64,000 nt of DNA from Yunchengibacter salinarum. Lineage in GTDB: Bacteria; Pseudomonadota; Alphaproteobacteria; Sphingomonadales; Kordiimonadaceae. The notes beneath the pieces were generated by a model. It ran no database searches, was not told where the DNA came from, and saw only the letters and a list, made by a program, of their open reading frames with translations. The position numbers and the translations under genes are program-made. The stretch's first letter is position 1. Each line of letters opens with the position of its first letter. The stretch is from the NCBI RefSeq assembly GCF_037658235.1, contig NZ_JBBJLN010000009.1:1-64000 (forward strand), read 5' to 3'. Below are positions 50,557-59,793 of this stretch, piece by piece.

Positions 50557-52672
50557 CGCCGTTCCCGGCGGGCAACGCCCCGTTCTGGCCGCTCAGGGCC
50601 ATCCAGGCGTCTTCATCCAACACCGTCACCCCCAGGCTTTCCGCCTTTTTCAGCTTGGACCCGGCGCCCGGCCCCGCCACCAGATAATCGGTCTTGGCGG
50701 ACACGGACCCGGTCACCTTGGCACCCAGGCTTTCCGCGCGGGCCTTGGCTTCGGCGCGGGACATAACGGTCATGGTGCCGGTGAAAACCATGGTCCTGCC
50801 GGAAAGCGGGCTGTCCCCCGCCGGGCGGGCCACCGGCGCCACCGTCACTTCCGTCAGCAGATTGTCCACCAGATCACGGTTTCTGGGTTCGTGGAAAAAG
50901 GCCACCAGCGTGTCCGCCACCACCTTGCCTATACCGTCAATGCCGAGCAGCGTTTCCATGGCGTCCGCCTCGCCCGCGGCGGCGCGGTCCAGACTCTGGC
51001 GCAACGTGTCCATATCGCCGAAATGACGCGCCAGAAGCCGCGCGGTTTCCAGCCCCAGACGCCGCACCCCCAGCGCGAACAGAAAGCGATCCATGGGAAT
51101 AGTGCGACGGGCCTCGATCGCGCGGAACAGATTGTCGGCGGATTTCTCGCCCCAGCCCTCCCATTGGTGCAACGGCTTTTCCGCCTTTTGGGAGGTCTCC
51201 GACAGGCGGAAGATATCGGCGGGTTCGTTAATCCAGCCGCGCTCGAAGAACTGCTGAATCTGCTTTTCGCCAATGCCTTCAATGTCGAAAGCCGAGCGGG
51301 AGACGAAGTGCCTGAGCCGCCCCACACGCTGGGCCGGGCAGATCAGGCCACCGGTGCAGCGCACATCCACTTCACCCTCTTCCGCCACCGCTTCGGAGCC
51401 GCACTCCGGGCATTGCTTGGGAAACGCATAGGGGTCGGCGCCATCGGGCCGTTTGTCCACATTGACCGCCACCACCTGCGGGATCACATCGCCCGCGCGC
51501 TGGATCACCACGCTGTCCCCCACCCGCACATCCAGCCGCGCGATCTCATCCCGGTTGTGCAGGGTGGCGTTGGACACCACCACGCCGCCCACCGTGACCG
51601 GTTCCAGCCGGGCCACGGGGGTCAGCTTGCCGGTGCGGCCCACCTGAACATCAATGGCTGTCACCTTTGTGGTGGCCTTTTCCGCCGGAAATTTGTGGGC
51701 GATGGCCCAGCGGGGGTCTCGCGCCTTGAAGCCCAACCGTTCCTGAAGGTCCAGCCGGTCCACCTTGTAAACCACGCCGTCAATGTCATAGTCCAGATCG
51801 CCGCGCGCCGCCTCGATCCGCTCATAGGCCACGATCAGCGCTTCCACGCTGTCGCACCGGATCATCAGGTCGTTGGTGCGAAAGCCCCACTGGCCAAGCT
51901 GGCGAATGGCGTTCATCTGGGTCTCCGCCGGGGGCGCGCTGGTCTCCCCCCAGGCATAGGCGAAAAACCGCAGGGGCCGGTCGGCGGTGATAGCGCTGTC
52001 CAACTGGCGCAGCGAACCCGCCGCCGCATTGCGCGGATTGGCGAAGGTTTTGGCACCCTTTTCCGCCTGACGTTCGTTCAACTCGGCAAAGGCGGATTTT
52101 TCCATATAAACCTCGCCGCGCACCTCCATGATGGCGGGGGGCGAGCCCGTGTTCAGGCGTTCGGGAATGTCGGCGATGGTGCGGGCATTGGCGGTCACAT
52201 CCTCGCCGGTCACGCCGTCGCCACGGGTGGCGGCCTGCACCATTTTCCCGGCTTCATAGCGCACGGTCAGCGATACCCCGTCGATCTTGGGCTCGGCGGT
52301 AAAGGCGGGCGTGTCGGCCAGGGACAGGAAGCGCCGAACCCGATCCACGAATTCGGCCACATCCCCATCATTGAAGGCATTGGACAGGGATAGCATGGGC
52401 ACCGCATGGGTGACTGTATGGAACTGGTCCGCCCTGGGGGCCGCGCCCACCCGTTTCGACGGGCTGTCCCGCCGCACCAGATGGGGGAAGCGCGTCTCGA
52501 TCAAAGCATTGCGGGCCACCAGCCGGTCATAGGCGGCGTCGCTGATCTCCGGCGCGTCCTCGCCGTGATAGCGCTGGTCGTGATAGCGAATGTCCATGGC
52601 CAGCCGCGCCAGTTCGCGGGCGGCGTCTTTCTCGCTCAGGTCTTCAACGGGGCGCTCGCTGGCATCCGGCAT
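50546..52672 (-). CDS. ligA: NAD-dependent DNA ligase
   Basis: Encodes 708 residues. Domain Ia and the adenylation domain with nucleophile Lys129 (AEPKIDGVSLTVRYE), OB fold, the four-Cys zinc finger (CPECGSEA and CTGGLICPAQ), helix-hairpin-helix motifs and a C-terminal BRCT domain (about 625-695) are all visible. It seals nicks using NAD+ in replication and repair. It is the third gene of bamD-recN-ligA, all on the minus strand. Start ATG at 52672. Confidence 0.98.
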   Translation of the reverse strand: MPDASERPVEDLSEKDAARELARLAMDIRYHDQRYHGEDAPEISDAAYDRLVARNALIETRFPHLVRRDSPSKRVGAAPRADQFHTVTHAVPMLSLSNAFNDGDVAEFVDRVRRFLSLADTPAFTAEPKIDGVSLTVRYEAGKMVQAATRGDGVTGEDVTANARTIADIPERLNTGSPPAIMEVRGEVYMEKSAFAELNERQAEKGAKTFANPRNAAAGSLRQLDSAITADRPLRFFAYAWGETSAPPAETQMNAIRQLGQWGFRTNDLMIRCDSVEALIVAYERIEAARGDLDYDIDGVVYKVDRLDLQERLGFKARDPRWAIAHKFPAEKATTKVTAIDVQVGRTGKLTPVARLEPVTVGGVVVSNATLHNRDEIARLDVRVGDSVVIQRAGDVIPQVVAVNVDKRPDGADPYAFPKQCPECGSEAVAEEGEVDVRCTGGLICPAQRVGRLRHFVSRSAFDIEGIGEKQIQQFFERGWINEPADIFRLSETSQKAEKPLHQWEGWGEKSADNLFRAIEARRTIPMDRFLFALGVRRLGLETARLLARHFGDMDTLRQSLDRAAAGEADAMETLLGIDGIGKVVADTLVAFFHEPRNRDLVDNLLTEVTVAPVARPAGDSPLSGRTMVFTGTMTVMSRAEAKARAESLGAKVTGSVSAKTDYLVAGPGAGSKLKKAESLGVTVLDEDAWMALSGQNGALPAGNGDGA

Positions 52673-52696
52673 GGGGAAATCCTCGGCGGGTCAGGG

Positions 52697-54358
52697 TCAG
52701 GTCAACAGACGGCGGGCGGCGGCGCGGGCCTCGTCCGTCACGGTGGCGCCGGACAGCATACGGGCGATCTCCTCCAGCCGGTGATCCGGGTTCAGGGCCG
52801 CCACGTCGGTGCGGGTTACGCGGCCATTGTCGCTTTTGGCGATGCGGTAATGACAGTCCCCGCGCGCCGCCACCTGCGGACTGTGCGTGACCACCAACAC
52901 CTGCGCCGCGCCGGTCAGGCGATGCAGGCGCTCCCCCACCGCGTCGGCGGTGGCGCCCCCTATGCCCTTGTCCACCTCGTCGAACACCAGCACCGGGGCG
53001 CTGCCCGTGGCCGCCAGCACCACCTTCAGCGCCAGGGTGAACCGGGCCAGCTCGCCGCCCGATGCCACCTTGTTCATGGGCCCGAAATCGCTGCCCGGAT
53101 TGGTCCGCACCTCGAACACCACGCCGTCGCCGCCGCTCGGCCCCCATCGTTCCGGGGGCAAATCCGCAAGGGCAGTGCGAAACGCCGCCTTTTCCAGCCG
53201 CAATGGCGCCAGTTCCACATTGACCGCCGCATCCAGGCGGTCGGCGGCGGCCTTCCGGGCGGCGCGCAGAGCAAGGACGGCCTCTTCCATGGCGCTGAAG
53301 CACGCCTGCGTGCGGGCCTCGGCGCGGCGCACGGTCTCGTCGCCCGCATCCAGCGCCGCCAGCCGGGCGGACAGGTCGTCATACAGGGCAGGCAGATCAT
53401 CACCCAGGCAATCATGCTTGCGGGCCAGACGGCGCAGTTCGAACAGGCGTTCTTCCGTGCGTTCCAGGTCACCGGGGTCAAAGTCCAGCGCGTCCCTGAG
53501 CGCCTCCAGTGCCTGTACGCCCTCCCCGATCTCGATACTGGCCCGTTCAAAGCTTTCAAGCGCCGGGGTGACCTTTTCGGCAAGGGTCTGATCGGCCCGC
53601 TCGAAGCGACGCATGACGGCACGCAGCGCCGCCTCCACGCCGCCGTCGCCCATCAGTTCGCCCAGCGCGGCGGTCAGGTCCGCCATCACCTTTTCGCCCT
53701 GCATCATCCAGGCGCGCCGATCCGCGAGCGCCTCCTCCTCCCCCGGTTCGGGCGCCAGATCGGCCAGTTCCGCCACGGCATGACGGAGAAATTCCTCATC
53801 ACGCCGGGCATCTTCCAGCGCGGCGCGGGCGTCCCGCTCCGCCGCGCGGGCATCGGCAAGATCGCCATATGCACGGCTTACCGCCGTCACCAGCGGGCCG
53901 AGATTGCCGTAATCATCCAGAAGAGCGCGGTGTCCCGCCGGGTCCAGCAGGCCGCGATCATCGAACTGGCCGTGCACTTCCAGCAGGCTTTCGCCCACAG
54001 CTTTCAACAGGGTCAGGCTTACCGGCTGGTCATTGATCCAGGCCCGGCTGCGCCCATCCGCCGACACCTGACGGCGCAGCAGCATCTGGCCGTCACCGTT
54101 TTCCAGATCCGCCTCTTCCAGCAGGCGCACGGCGGCATGGTCCGGGGACAGCGAGAATTCGGCGATAACGCGGCCCTTGTCCGCCCCGGCACGCACCAGC
54201 GCCCGATCCGCCCGCGCCCCGGTGGCCAGCCCCAGCGCATCAAGCAGGATGGACTTGCCGGCGCCGGTCTCCCCGGTGAGCACGGTCAGGCCCGCATCCA
54301 GGCCGAGATCCAGTTTTTCGATCAGGACAATGTCCCGAATGCTGAGGGATGTCAGCAC
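52697..54358 (-). CDS. recN: DNA repair protein RecN
   Basis: Encodes 553 residues of SMC-like architecture: Walker A in TGETGAGKSILLDALGLA (about 27-45), a long coiled coil (about 160-340), and the C-terminal signature and Walker B in SGGELARFTLALKVVL and VLVFDEVDKGIGG. It acts at double-strand breaks with RecA. The start is GTG at 54358 with GGAGG upstream. It lies 45 bp after bamD and 24 bp before ligA, a conserved alphaproteobacterial order. Confidence 0.96.
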   Translation of the reverse strand: MLTSLSIRDIVLIEKLDLGLDAGLTVLTGETGAGKSILLDALGLATGARADRALVRAGADKGRVIAEFSLSPDHAAVRLLEEADLENGDGQMLLRRQVSADGRSRAWINDQPVSLTLLKAVGESLLEVHGQFDDRGLLDPAGHRALLDDYGNLGPLVTAVSRAYGDLADARAAERDARAALEDARRDEEFLRHAVAELADLAPEPGEEEALADRRAWMMQGEKVMADLTAALGELMGDGGVEAALRAVMRRFERADQTLAEKVTPALESFERASIEIGEGVQALEALRDALDFDPGDLERTEERLFELRRLARKHDCLGDDLPALYDDLSARLAALDAGDETVRRAEARTQACFSAMEEAVLALRAARKAAADRLDAAVNVELAPLRLEKAAFRTALADLPPERWGPSGGDGVVFEVRTNPGSDFGPMNKVASGGELARFTLALKVVLAATGSAPVLVFDEVDKGIGGATADAVGERLHRLTGAAQVLVVTHSPQVAARGDCHYRIAKSDNGRVTRTDVAALNPDHRLEEIARMLSGATVTDEARAAARRLLT

Positions 54359-54403
54359 GCTGATGGGCCTCCCTCCAGGGTGGGGGGCAACGCCCCGACC
54401 GGC

Positions 54404-55234
54404 TTAAAAAGGCAGCAGCACGTCGAAAATGGAGGGGTCCACCTCCGTGGCGGGGCGCAACTGCCGCTCTTCGAGCAGGCGATAGGAATGTTCATACCAT
54501 TTCGTGCCGGGATAGTTATGGCCCAGCACCGCGGCGGTCTTGCGCGCTTCCGGCATGACCCCCATGGCCAGATACGCCTCCACCAGTCGGTGCAGGGCTT
54601 CCGGTACATGGCTGGTGGTCTGGTAATTCTGGATCACGCTTGAAAAGCGCTTGGCCGCGGCCAGATATTCCTTGCGCTTGAGATAGAAGCGGCCCACCTC
54701 CATGTCCTTGCCGGCCAGGTGATCATTGGTCAGGTCCAGCTTGAGCTGGGCATCGCGCGCATATTCCGTACCCGGATAGCGGCGGATCACCTCGCGCAAG
54801 GCATCGCGCGCCTGATGCGTCTGGCTTTGATCCCGGCGCACATCCGTGATGCGCTCATAGTGGCTGAGCGCGATCAGATAATAGGCATAGGGCGCCTGGC
54901 GATTACCCGGATGCAGGGACAGGAAACGTTCCGCCGCCAGCACCGAGTCCTCGTACTGATTGGCCATATAGTTCGAATAGGCAGCCATGAGCTGCGCCCG
55001 CCGCGCCCAGATGGAATAGGGATGCTGCCGCTCCACCTCGTCAAAGGCGGCGGCGGCCAGCTTGTAATTACCCCGCTCCAGATTGTCCTTGGCGAGATTG
55101 TAGATCACCTCCACGTCGCGGGCCACATAGCGATCCGGGTCGTCCCCCGAACAGGCGGTCAAACCCAACAACAGCGCCAGCCCCAGCAGGCGGGCATGGT
55201 GACGGGCAGTGATGACAGAAACCAAGGTCCGCAT
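54404..55234 (-). CDS. bamD: Outer-membrane assembly lipoprotein BamD
   Basis: Encodes 276 residues. A lipoprotein signal peptide ends at the lipobox LTAC with Cys28 as the lipidated residue. The mature part holds five TPR-like repeats (FDEVERQHPYSIWARRAQLM, LREVIRRYPGTEYARDAQLK), the BamD scaffold. It is an essential part of the BAM complex that inserts outer-membrane proteins. The start was placed at 55234, which gives a normal signal peptide. It leads the bamD-recN-ligA run. Confidence 0.95.
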   Translation of the reverse strand: MRTLVSVITARHHARLLGLALLLGLTACSGDDPDRYVARDVEVIYNLAKDNLERGNYKLAAAAFDEVERQHPYSIWARRAQLMAAYSNYMANQYEDSVLAAERFLSLHPGNRQAPYAYYLIALSHYERITDVRRDQSQTHQARDALREVIRRYPGTEYARDAQLKLDLTNDHLAGKDMEVGRFYLKRKEYLAAAKRFSSVIQNYQTTSHVPEALHRLVEAYLAMGVMPEARKTAAVLGHNYPGTKWYEHSYRLLEERQLRPATEVDPSIFDVLLPF

Positions 55235-55493
55235 AGGTTCGGGCTCTCCCTCGTCCCGCGCGCTCAAGACTTGCGCGCTTGCAATTCGCACGACGGCTCC
55301 TAGGGTGGATGACCACCGCTGGATTTAAAACTTATGTTCAGCACAACAAAAAGGTGTAAAGACTTGGCGGCCCAGCCAGACCTGCTCGCCGGTACACCCT
55401 CGCGCCGAACGTGGCCCCATGTAGCACAGCCAGGGGCCATCTGCCAGCAGGGATTGGGCCACCGTGACCACCAGTAAAGAGGACATGCGACCC

Positions 55494-55985
55494 ATGATCA
55501 AGACCAACCCGGAAACCGTACAGGCCAGCGCGCCGGAAGCGGGCCAGCGCCCCGATAACCAGGCCCGCCGCGCCGGGCGTGTGGATCGCCATGTGGGGCA
55601 ACGCCTGCGACAACGACGGCTGGCACTGGGCCTCAGCCAGCAGGATGTGGCGGCCCTGCTGGGGATCGCCTATCAGCAGGTTCAGAAATACGAATCCGGC
55701 CTGAACCGGCTCTCCGCCGGTCGGCTTTACATGCTCAGTCATATCCTGCAAATGCCGGTGGGCGACTTCTTCGACGGCCTGCCCCCGGTGGAGACCATGA
55801 TCACCGAAGGGGACGACCTGGCGGAAGGGCTGTCGGCGCTGGAAGACCTGCCCAATGACCGGCTGCGAAAGGCGCTCACGGGGCTGGTGAAGGCAATCCG
55901 GGAAAGCCGCCTGCGCGGCCCCGCCGCTCATCAGGATCATCACGGACAGAAAGGCGCCGGGCAGCGAACCACGGAACAGGCCTGA
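55494..55985 (+). CDS. Xre-family regulator with C-terminal extension
   Basis: Encodes about 163 residues. A disordered N-terminal stretch is followed by a helix-turn-helix (about 36-92) with LSQQDVAALLGIAYQQVQKY and a C-terminal acidic/hydrophobic segment (MITEGDDLAEGLSALEDLP) and a basic tail. It is a common alphaproteobacterial cytoplasmic repressor type; targets unknown. Starts at 55464 (GTG), 55485 and 55494 are all possible and the ribosome site GAGG at 55478 does not decide. The upstream 250-bp gap contains a hairpin (TGGCCCC/GGGGCCA, 55412-55439). Confidence 0.8.
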   Translation: MIKTNPETVQASAPEAGQRPDNQARRAGRVDRHVGQRLRQRRLALGLSQQDVAALLGIAYQQVQKYESGLNRLSAGRLYMLSHILQMPVGDFFDGLPPVETMITEGDDLAEGLSALEDLPNDRLRKALTGLVKAIRESRLRGPAAHQDHHGQKGAGQRTTEQA

Positions 55986-56062
55986 GCAGCGCCCGAAAGG
56001 CAGACGGGTGGGGCGGCCCCGCAGAAGCAAAAGCCGCCTGCCCCGCCCCTTGCAAAGCCGCT

Positions 56063-56956
56063 TTAAACAGCCTGGCGGTGCTCGGTGGTGTCCCGAACCA
56101 CGGCGTCATAATCCGCCATCAGGGTGCGGGTCAGTTCGCCCACCTCGAAATTATATGGCCCCACTTCCCTGAGCGGGGTGACCTCCACCGCCGTGCCGGT
56201 CAGGAAGGCTTGCTCGAAATCAGCCATTTCCTCCGGCATGATGGCACGCTCCACCACCTTGATGCCGCGGTGGCGTGCCAGCGAGATCACCGTCTGGCGG
56301 GTGATGCCATCCAGAAAGCAATCCGCCGTGGGCGTGTGCAGAACGCCATCCTTGACGAAAAAGATATTGGCGCCGGTGGCTTCCGCCACCTGGCCGCGAT
56401 AATCCAGCATCAGGGCATCGTCATAGCCCGCATCCTCCGCCGCATGGCGGGACAGCGTGCAGATCATGTAGAGCCCCGCCGCCTTGGCGTGAACGGGCGC
56501 CATGTCCGGCGCCGGGCGCCGCCAGTCCGACATCATCAGGCGCAGACCCTTCATGCGGGCTTCCGGCGCGAAATAGGACGGCCATTCCCACACGGCGATG
56601 GCCGCATTCACCCGGTTCTTGCGTGCCGACACGCCCAGCGATTCGGACCCGCGCCACAGGATCGGACGGCAATAGGCGTCCCGCAGGCCGTTCACCTCCA
56701 GCAGGCGCTCACATGCCTCGTTGATTTCCGCCTCGCCGTAAGGCACGGGCATATCCAGTTGCCGGGCCGACTCGAACAGGCGGCGGGTATGCTCCGCCAG
56801 CTTGAAAATCCGGCCATTATAGGCGCGCTGCCCCTCGAACACGGCAGAGGCATAATGCAGTGCATGGGTCAGCACGGATATCTCTGCGCTTTCCTCGGTG
56901 ACATATGCGCCATTCATCCACAGGATCGGAGTCTGCGCTGCCTTGGTTTCAGCCAT
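56063..56956 (-). CDS. ilvE: Branched-chain amino acid aminotransferase
   Basis: Encodes 297 residues of fold-type IV PLP enzymes. The PLP Lys158 is in APVHAKAAGLYM, with EATGANIFFVKDG and CFLDGITRQTVISLA in the C-terminal domain and HYASAVFEGQRAYNG near the N-terminus. It transfers amino groups between 2-oxo acids of the valine/leucine/isoleucine series and glutamate, completing the pathway started by ilvBNC and leuA. It is divergent from the MarR-type gene, as often seen in alphaproteobacteria. Confidence 0.95.
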   Translation of the reverse strand: MAETKAAQTPILWMNGAYVTEESAEISVLTHALHYASAVFEGQRAYNGRIFKLAEHTRRLFESARQLDMPVPYGEAEINEACERLLEVNGLRDAYCRPILWRGSESLGVSARKNRVNAAIAVWEWPSYFAPEARMKGLRLMMSDWRRPAPDMAPVHAKAAGLYMICTLSRHAAEDAGYDDALMLDYRGQVAEATGANIFFVKDGVLHTPTADCFLDGITRQTVISLARHRGIKVVERAIMPEEMADFEQAFLTGTAVEVTPLREVGPYNFEVGELTRTLMADYDAVVRDTTEHRQAV

Positions 56957-57082
56957 TTTATATCTCTCTCGACCGACATTTTGATAATTTTATGCCATAA
57001 ATGCACTTGCATCCGGTAACATTATGCATCATATGTGTCAACACACTTGACGTATAAATCAGCAGGAAACGGCGTTCGACCT
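56957..57082. promoter_or_regulatory. Divergent ilvE/marR control region with two inverted repeats
   Basis: The AT-rich 126-bp gap contains two 12-bp inverted repeats of the same 5-2-5 form: ATGCA-CT-TGCAT (57001-57012) and TGTGT-CA-ACACA (57034-57045). They sit between divergent starts and are candidate operators for the MarR protein or others. A -10 could not be fixed for either side. Confidence 0.4.
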
Positions 57083-57577
57083 ATGGTTTTGAAGCATATG
57101 CCCCAAGCCAATCTCTATCTCCGGGAGGAGGAGCTGCGCCGCGGCATCGAGTTGCTTTATTTCGCTTATCGGGATTTCACCAAAGACCCGGATGAAATTC
57201 TGGCGCAGGAAGGCTTCGGACGCGCCCATCACCGGGTGCTGTATTTCGTGGGCCGCAATCCCGGCACCACCGTCTCCGGCCTGCTGTCCATCCTGCGCAT
57301 CACCAAGCAGAGCCTGTCGCGCGTGCTCGGCCATCTGGTGGATGTGGGCTATATCCGCCAGGAAACCGGCCTGAAGGACCGGCGCCAGCGCCTGCTATAC
57401 CTGACCGACAAGGGCCGCGCCTTTGAAAAAGACCTGTTCGAGCGCCAGCGCAGGCGACTGGCGGAAGCATACCGCGAAGCCGGGCCGGAAGCGGTGGCCG
57501 GCTTCTGGGAAGTGCTGCTGAACATCGTGGATGCGGACGACAAGGACGCCGTGATGCGCCACATCAACAGCCGCTGA
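57083..57577 (+). CDS. petP: MarR-family regulator, PetP-like
   Basis: Encodes about 164 residues. A winged helix-turn-helix (about 45-120) with GRAHHRVLYFVGRNPGTTVS, ITKQSLSRVLGHLVDVGYI and DRRQRLLYLTDKG is typical of MarR. The N-terminal stretch LREEELRRGIELLYFAYRDF and position beside petABC and ilvE match the alphaproteobacterial PetP group, first described next to the bc1 genes of Rhodobacter capsulatus. It is divergent from ilvE and convergent with petABC. The start at 57083 was chosen; 57035 (GTG) is possible. Confidence 0.85.
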   Translation: MVLKHMPQANLYLREEELRRGIELLYFAYRDFTKDPDEILAQEGFGRAHHRVLYFVGRNPGTTVSGLLSILRITKQSLSRVLGHLVDVGYIRQETGLKDRRQRLLYLTDKGRAFEKDLFERQRRRLAEAYREAGPEAVAGFWEVLLNIVDADDKDAVMRHINSR

Positions 57578-57627
57578 CACACGCATCGGGTTCGCGGGCC
57601 TGAGTTTCCACCTGCCCGCGCACGAAC

Positions 57628-57664
57628 AAAAAGCCGCGCCCCTGTTATGGAGCGCGGCTTTTTT
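57628..57664. terminator. Bidirectional terminator between marR and petC
   Basis: GCCGCGC (57633-57639) pairs with GCGCGGC (57652-57658), flanked by five A on the left and six T on the right, so it works in both directions between two convergent genes. Confidence 0.9.
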
Positions 57665-57703
57665 ATTCAAACCTGCGCGTGCCTGAAGAACAGGGGCGTG
57701 CCC

Positions 57704-58495
57704 CTATTCCTCGTCCATCACGTTGCGGCCTTCCTTGACCGGCTTCCAGATCTTTTTCATGGACAGATAGCTCAGCACCACCATGACGGCCAGGAACAGC
57801 AGAACCGCGATGCCGGTACGCTTGCGGTCCTCCATCTTGGGCTCGGCCACATAATGAAGGAAAGTGGTCACGTCACGGGCCATCTGGTCCACCGTGGCTT
57901 CGGTGCCGTCTTCATAGGTGACAATCCCTTCCATCAGCGGCGCGGGCATGGAGATCGCCTTGCCGGGGAAATAGGGATTGTAATATTTGCCAACGGGCAG
58001 CGTCACATCCGCCGGGGCCTCTTCATAGCCGCTCAGCAGGCTATAAAGATAATTGATCCCGTCATGACGCGCCTTGGTCATCAGGGACAGGTCCGGCGGC
58101 AGGGCCCCGCCATTGGAGGCACGGGCCGCCTGCTCGTTGGGATAGGGCGACGGAAAGCTGTCCCGCGGCAGGGCGTCCCGCGTGGTGGGGTCCCCGAACT
58201 CGTCCGGGCCGCCGGGCACGGTGTATTCCGCGGCGAACGCCTCGATCATCTTGTCGCCGTATCCTATCCCTTTCAGGTTCCGAAAGCGGAAATATTTCAG
58301 GGAATGACAGCTTGCACACACATTGCGGTACACCTGCCAGCCGCGCTGGGCGGATGCCTTGTCGAAGGTGCCGAACGGCCCCTCCATCTCCCACTCAAGC
58401 TGCTTGGGATGCTTGGCATCCCCGGCGGCAAGAACCCCGGTGGTCAGGCCCACAACAGCGGTCATGCCCGCAGCTACGCTTTTCAACCAATTCAT
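57704..58495 (-). CDS. petC: Cytochrome c1 of the bc1 complex
   Basis: Encodes 263 residues. A signal peptide (about 1-24) precedes the haem-binding CASCH (Cys60, Cys63, His64) in RNVCASCHSLKYFRFRNLKG. The far Met ligand is probably in the PLMEG region. A C-terminal transmembrane anchor (about 232-250) is followed by KKIWKPVKEG. It accepts electrons from the Rieske protein and passes them to soluble cytochrome c. It is the third gene of petABC. Confidence 0.96.
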   Translation of the reverse strand: MNWLKSVAAGMTAVVGLTTGVLAAGDAKHPKQLEWEMEGPFGTFDKASAQRGWQVYRNVCASCHSLKYFRFRNLKGIGYGDKMIEAFAAEYTVPGGPDEFGDPTTRDALPRDSFPSPYPNEQAARASNGGALPPDLSLMTKARHDGINYLYSLLSGYEEAPADVTLPVGKYYNPYFPGKAISMPAPLMEGIVTYEDGTEATVDQMARDVTTFLHYVAEPKMEDRKRTGIAVLLFLAVMVVLSYLSMKKIWKPVKEGRNVMDEE

Positions 58496-58508
58496 GTCGA
58501 TCGTCCTC

Positions 58509-59780
58509 TTACTCGGCCGGTTGCGTGGACGTTACCGGGGCGGAAATGCTCTTCGGCAGCGGCAGCGTCGTTTCCCATTTGCCCAGGATCGGCAGGACCA
58601 CCAGGAAATGCAGGAAATAATACGCCGTGCCAATCAGCCCCAGCGTGGGCCAGATGCCTTCCGGCTTCTTGCCGCCCACCACGGTCAGCAGCACCAGATC
58701 CACCACCAGCACCCAGAAAAAGACCCGGAAGACCGGGCGGTAATTACCGCTGCGCACCTTGGACGTATCCAGCCAGGGCAGGAAGAACAGCACGATGATC
58801 GCGCCGAACATGGCGATCACGCCCAGAAGCTTGGCCGGGATCAGTGTCACGCCCATGATGGAGATATCGAAGGTGATGGATCGCAGAATCGCATAGAACG
58901 GCAGGAAGTACCATTCCGGCACGATCGAGCCCGGTGTCACCAGCGGGTCAGCCGGGATATAGTTATCCGGGTGGCCGAGCGCGTTGGGCATGAAGAATAG
59001 GAACAGCCCGAAAAAGATCAGGAACACGAATACGCCGAACGCATCCTTGATGGTGTAATAGGGATGGAACGGCACCTGATCCTGCGGCCCCTGCACCTCG
59101 ATACCCTTGGGATTGTTCGACCCCGGCAGATGCAGCGCCCAGATGTGCAGCACCACCACGCCCGCGATCACGAAGGGCAGCAGATAGTGCAGGCTGAAGA
59201 AGCGATTGAGCGTGGGGTTATCGACCGAGAAGCCGCCCCAGAGCAGTTGCACGATGCTGTCCCCCACCAGTGGTATGGCCGAGAACAGCTTGGTGATCAC
59301 GGTCGCCCCCCAGAAGGACATCTGCCCCCAGGGCAGCACATAGCCCATGAAGGCGGTGGCCATCATCAGCAACAGGATCACCAGGCCCAGCATCCACAGC
59401 ACTTCCCGCGGCGCCTTGTAGGAACCGTAATACAGCCCGCGGAAGATGTGGATATAAACCACGATGAAGAACATGCTGGCCCCGTTGGCGTGCATGTAGC
59501 GCAGCAGCCAGCCATAGTTCACGTCCCGCATGATGCGCTCAACACTGGCAAAGGCCAGGTCCGTGTGCGGGGTGTAGTGCATGGCCAGCACGACGCCGGT
59601 GACGATCTGCACCACCAGCATCAGACCGGCCAGGGAACCGAAGTTCCAGAAATAGTTCAGATTGCGCGGGGCGCCGTAACCGGCACCGAGCGAACCATGC
59701 AGCAGGGAGAAGATGGGCAGACGCTCGTCAAACCACTTCACCGCTTTGTTTTTGGGAGTAAAAGGCTTTCCCTGTCCCAT
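58509..59780 (-). CDS. petB: Cytochrome b of the bc1 complex
   Basis: Encodes 423 residues with eight transmembrane helices. Haem-ligating histidines lie in VLAMHYTPHTDLAFASVERI, LLRYMHANGASMFFIVVYIH and the FFSLHYLLPFVIAGVVVLHI helix; the quinone-site motif PEWYF is intact (VPEWYFLPFYAILRS). It holds haems bL and bH and the Qo and Qi sites. It lies 13 bp after petA and 13 bp before petC. Confidence 0.98.
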   Translation of the reverse strand: MGQGKPFTPKNKAVKWFDERLPIFSLLHGSLGAGYGAPRNLNYFWNFGSLAGLMLVVQIVTGVVLAMHYTPHTDLAFASVERIMRDVNYGWLLRYMHANGASMFFIVVYIHIFRGLYYGSYKAPREVLWMLGLVILLLMMATAFMGYVLPWGQMSFWGATVITKLFSAIPLVGDSIVQLLWGGFSVDNPTLNRFFSLHYLLPFVIAGVVVLHIWALHLPGSNNPKGIEVQGPQDQVPFHPYYTIKDAFGVFVFLIFFGLFLFFMPNALGHPDNYIPADPLVTPGSIVPEWYFLPFYAILRSITFDISIMGVTLIPAKLLGVIAMFGAIIVLFFLPWLDTSKVRSGNYRPVFRVFFWVLVVDLVLLTVVGGKKPEGIWPTLGLIGTAYYFLHFLVVLPILGKWETTLPLPKSISAPVTSTQPAE

Positions 59781-59793
59781 GCCGAAACCCTTT

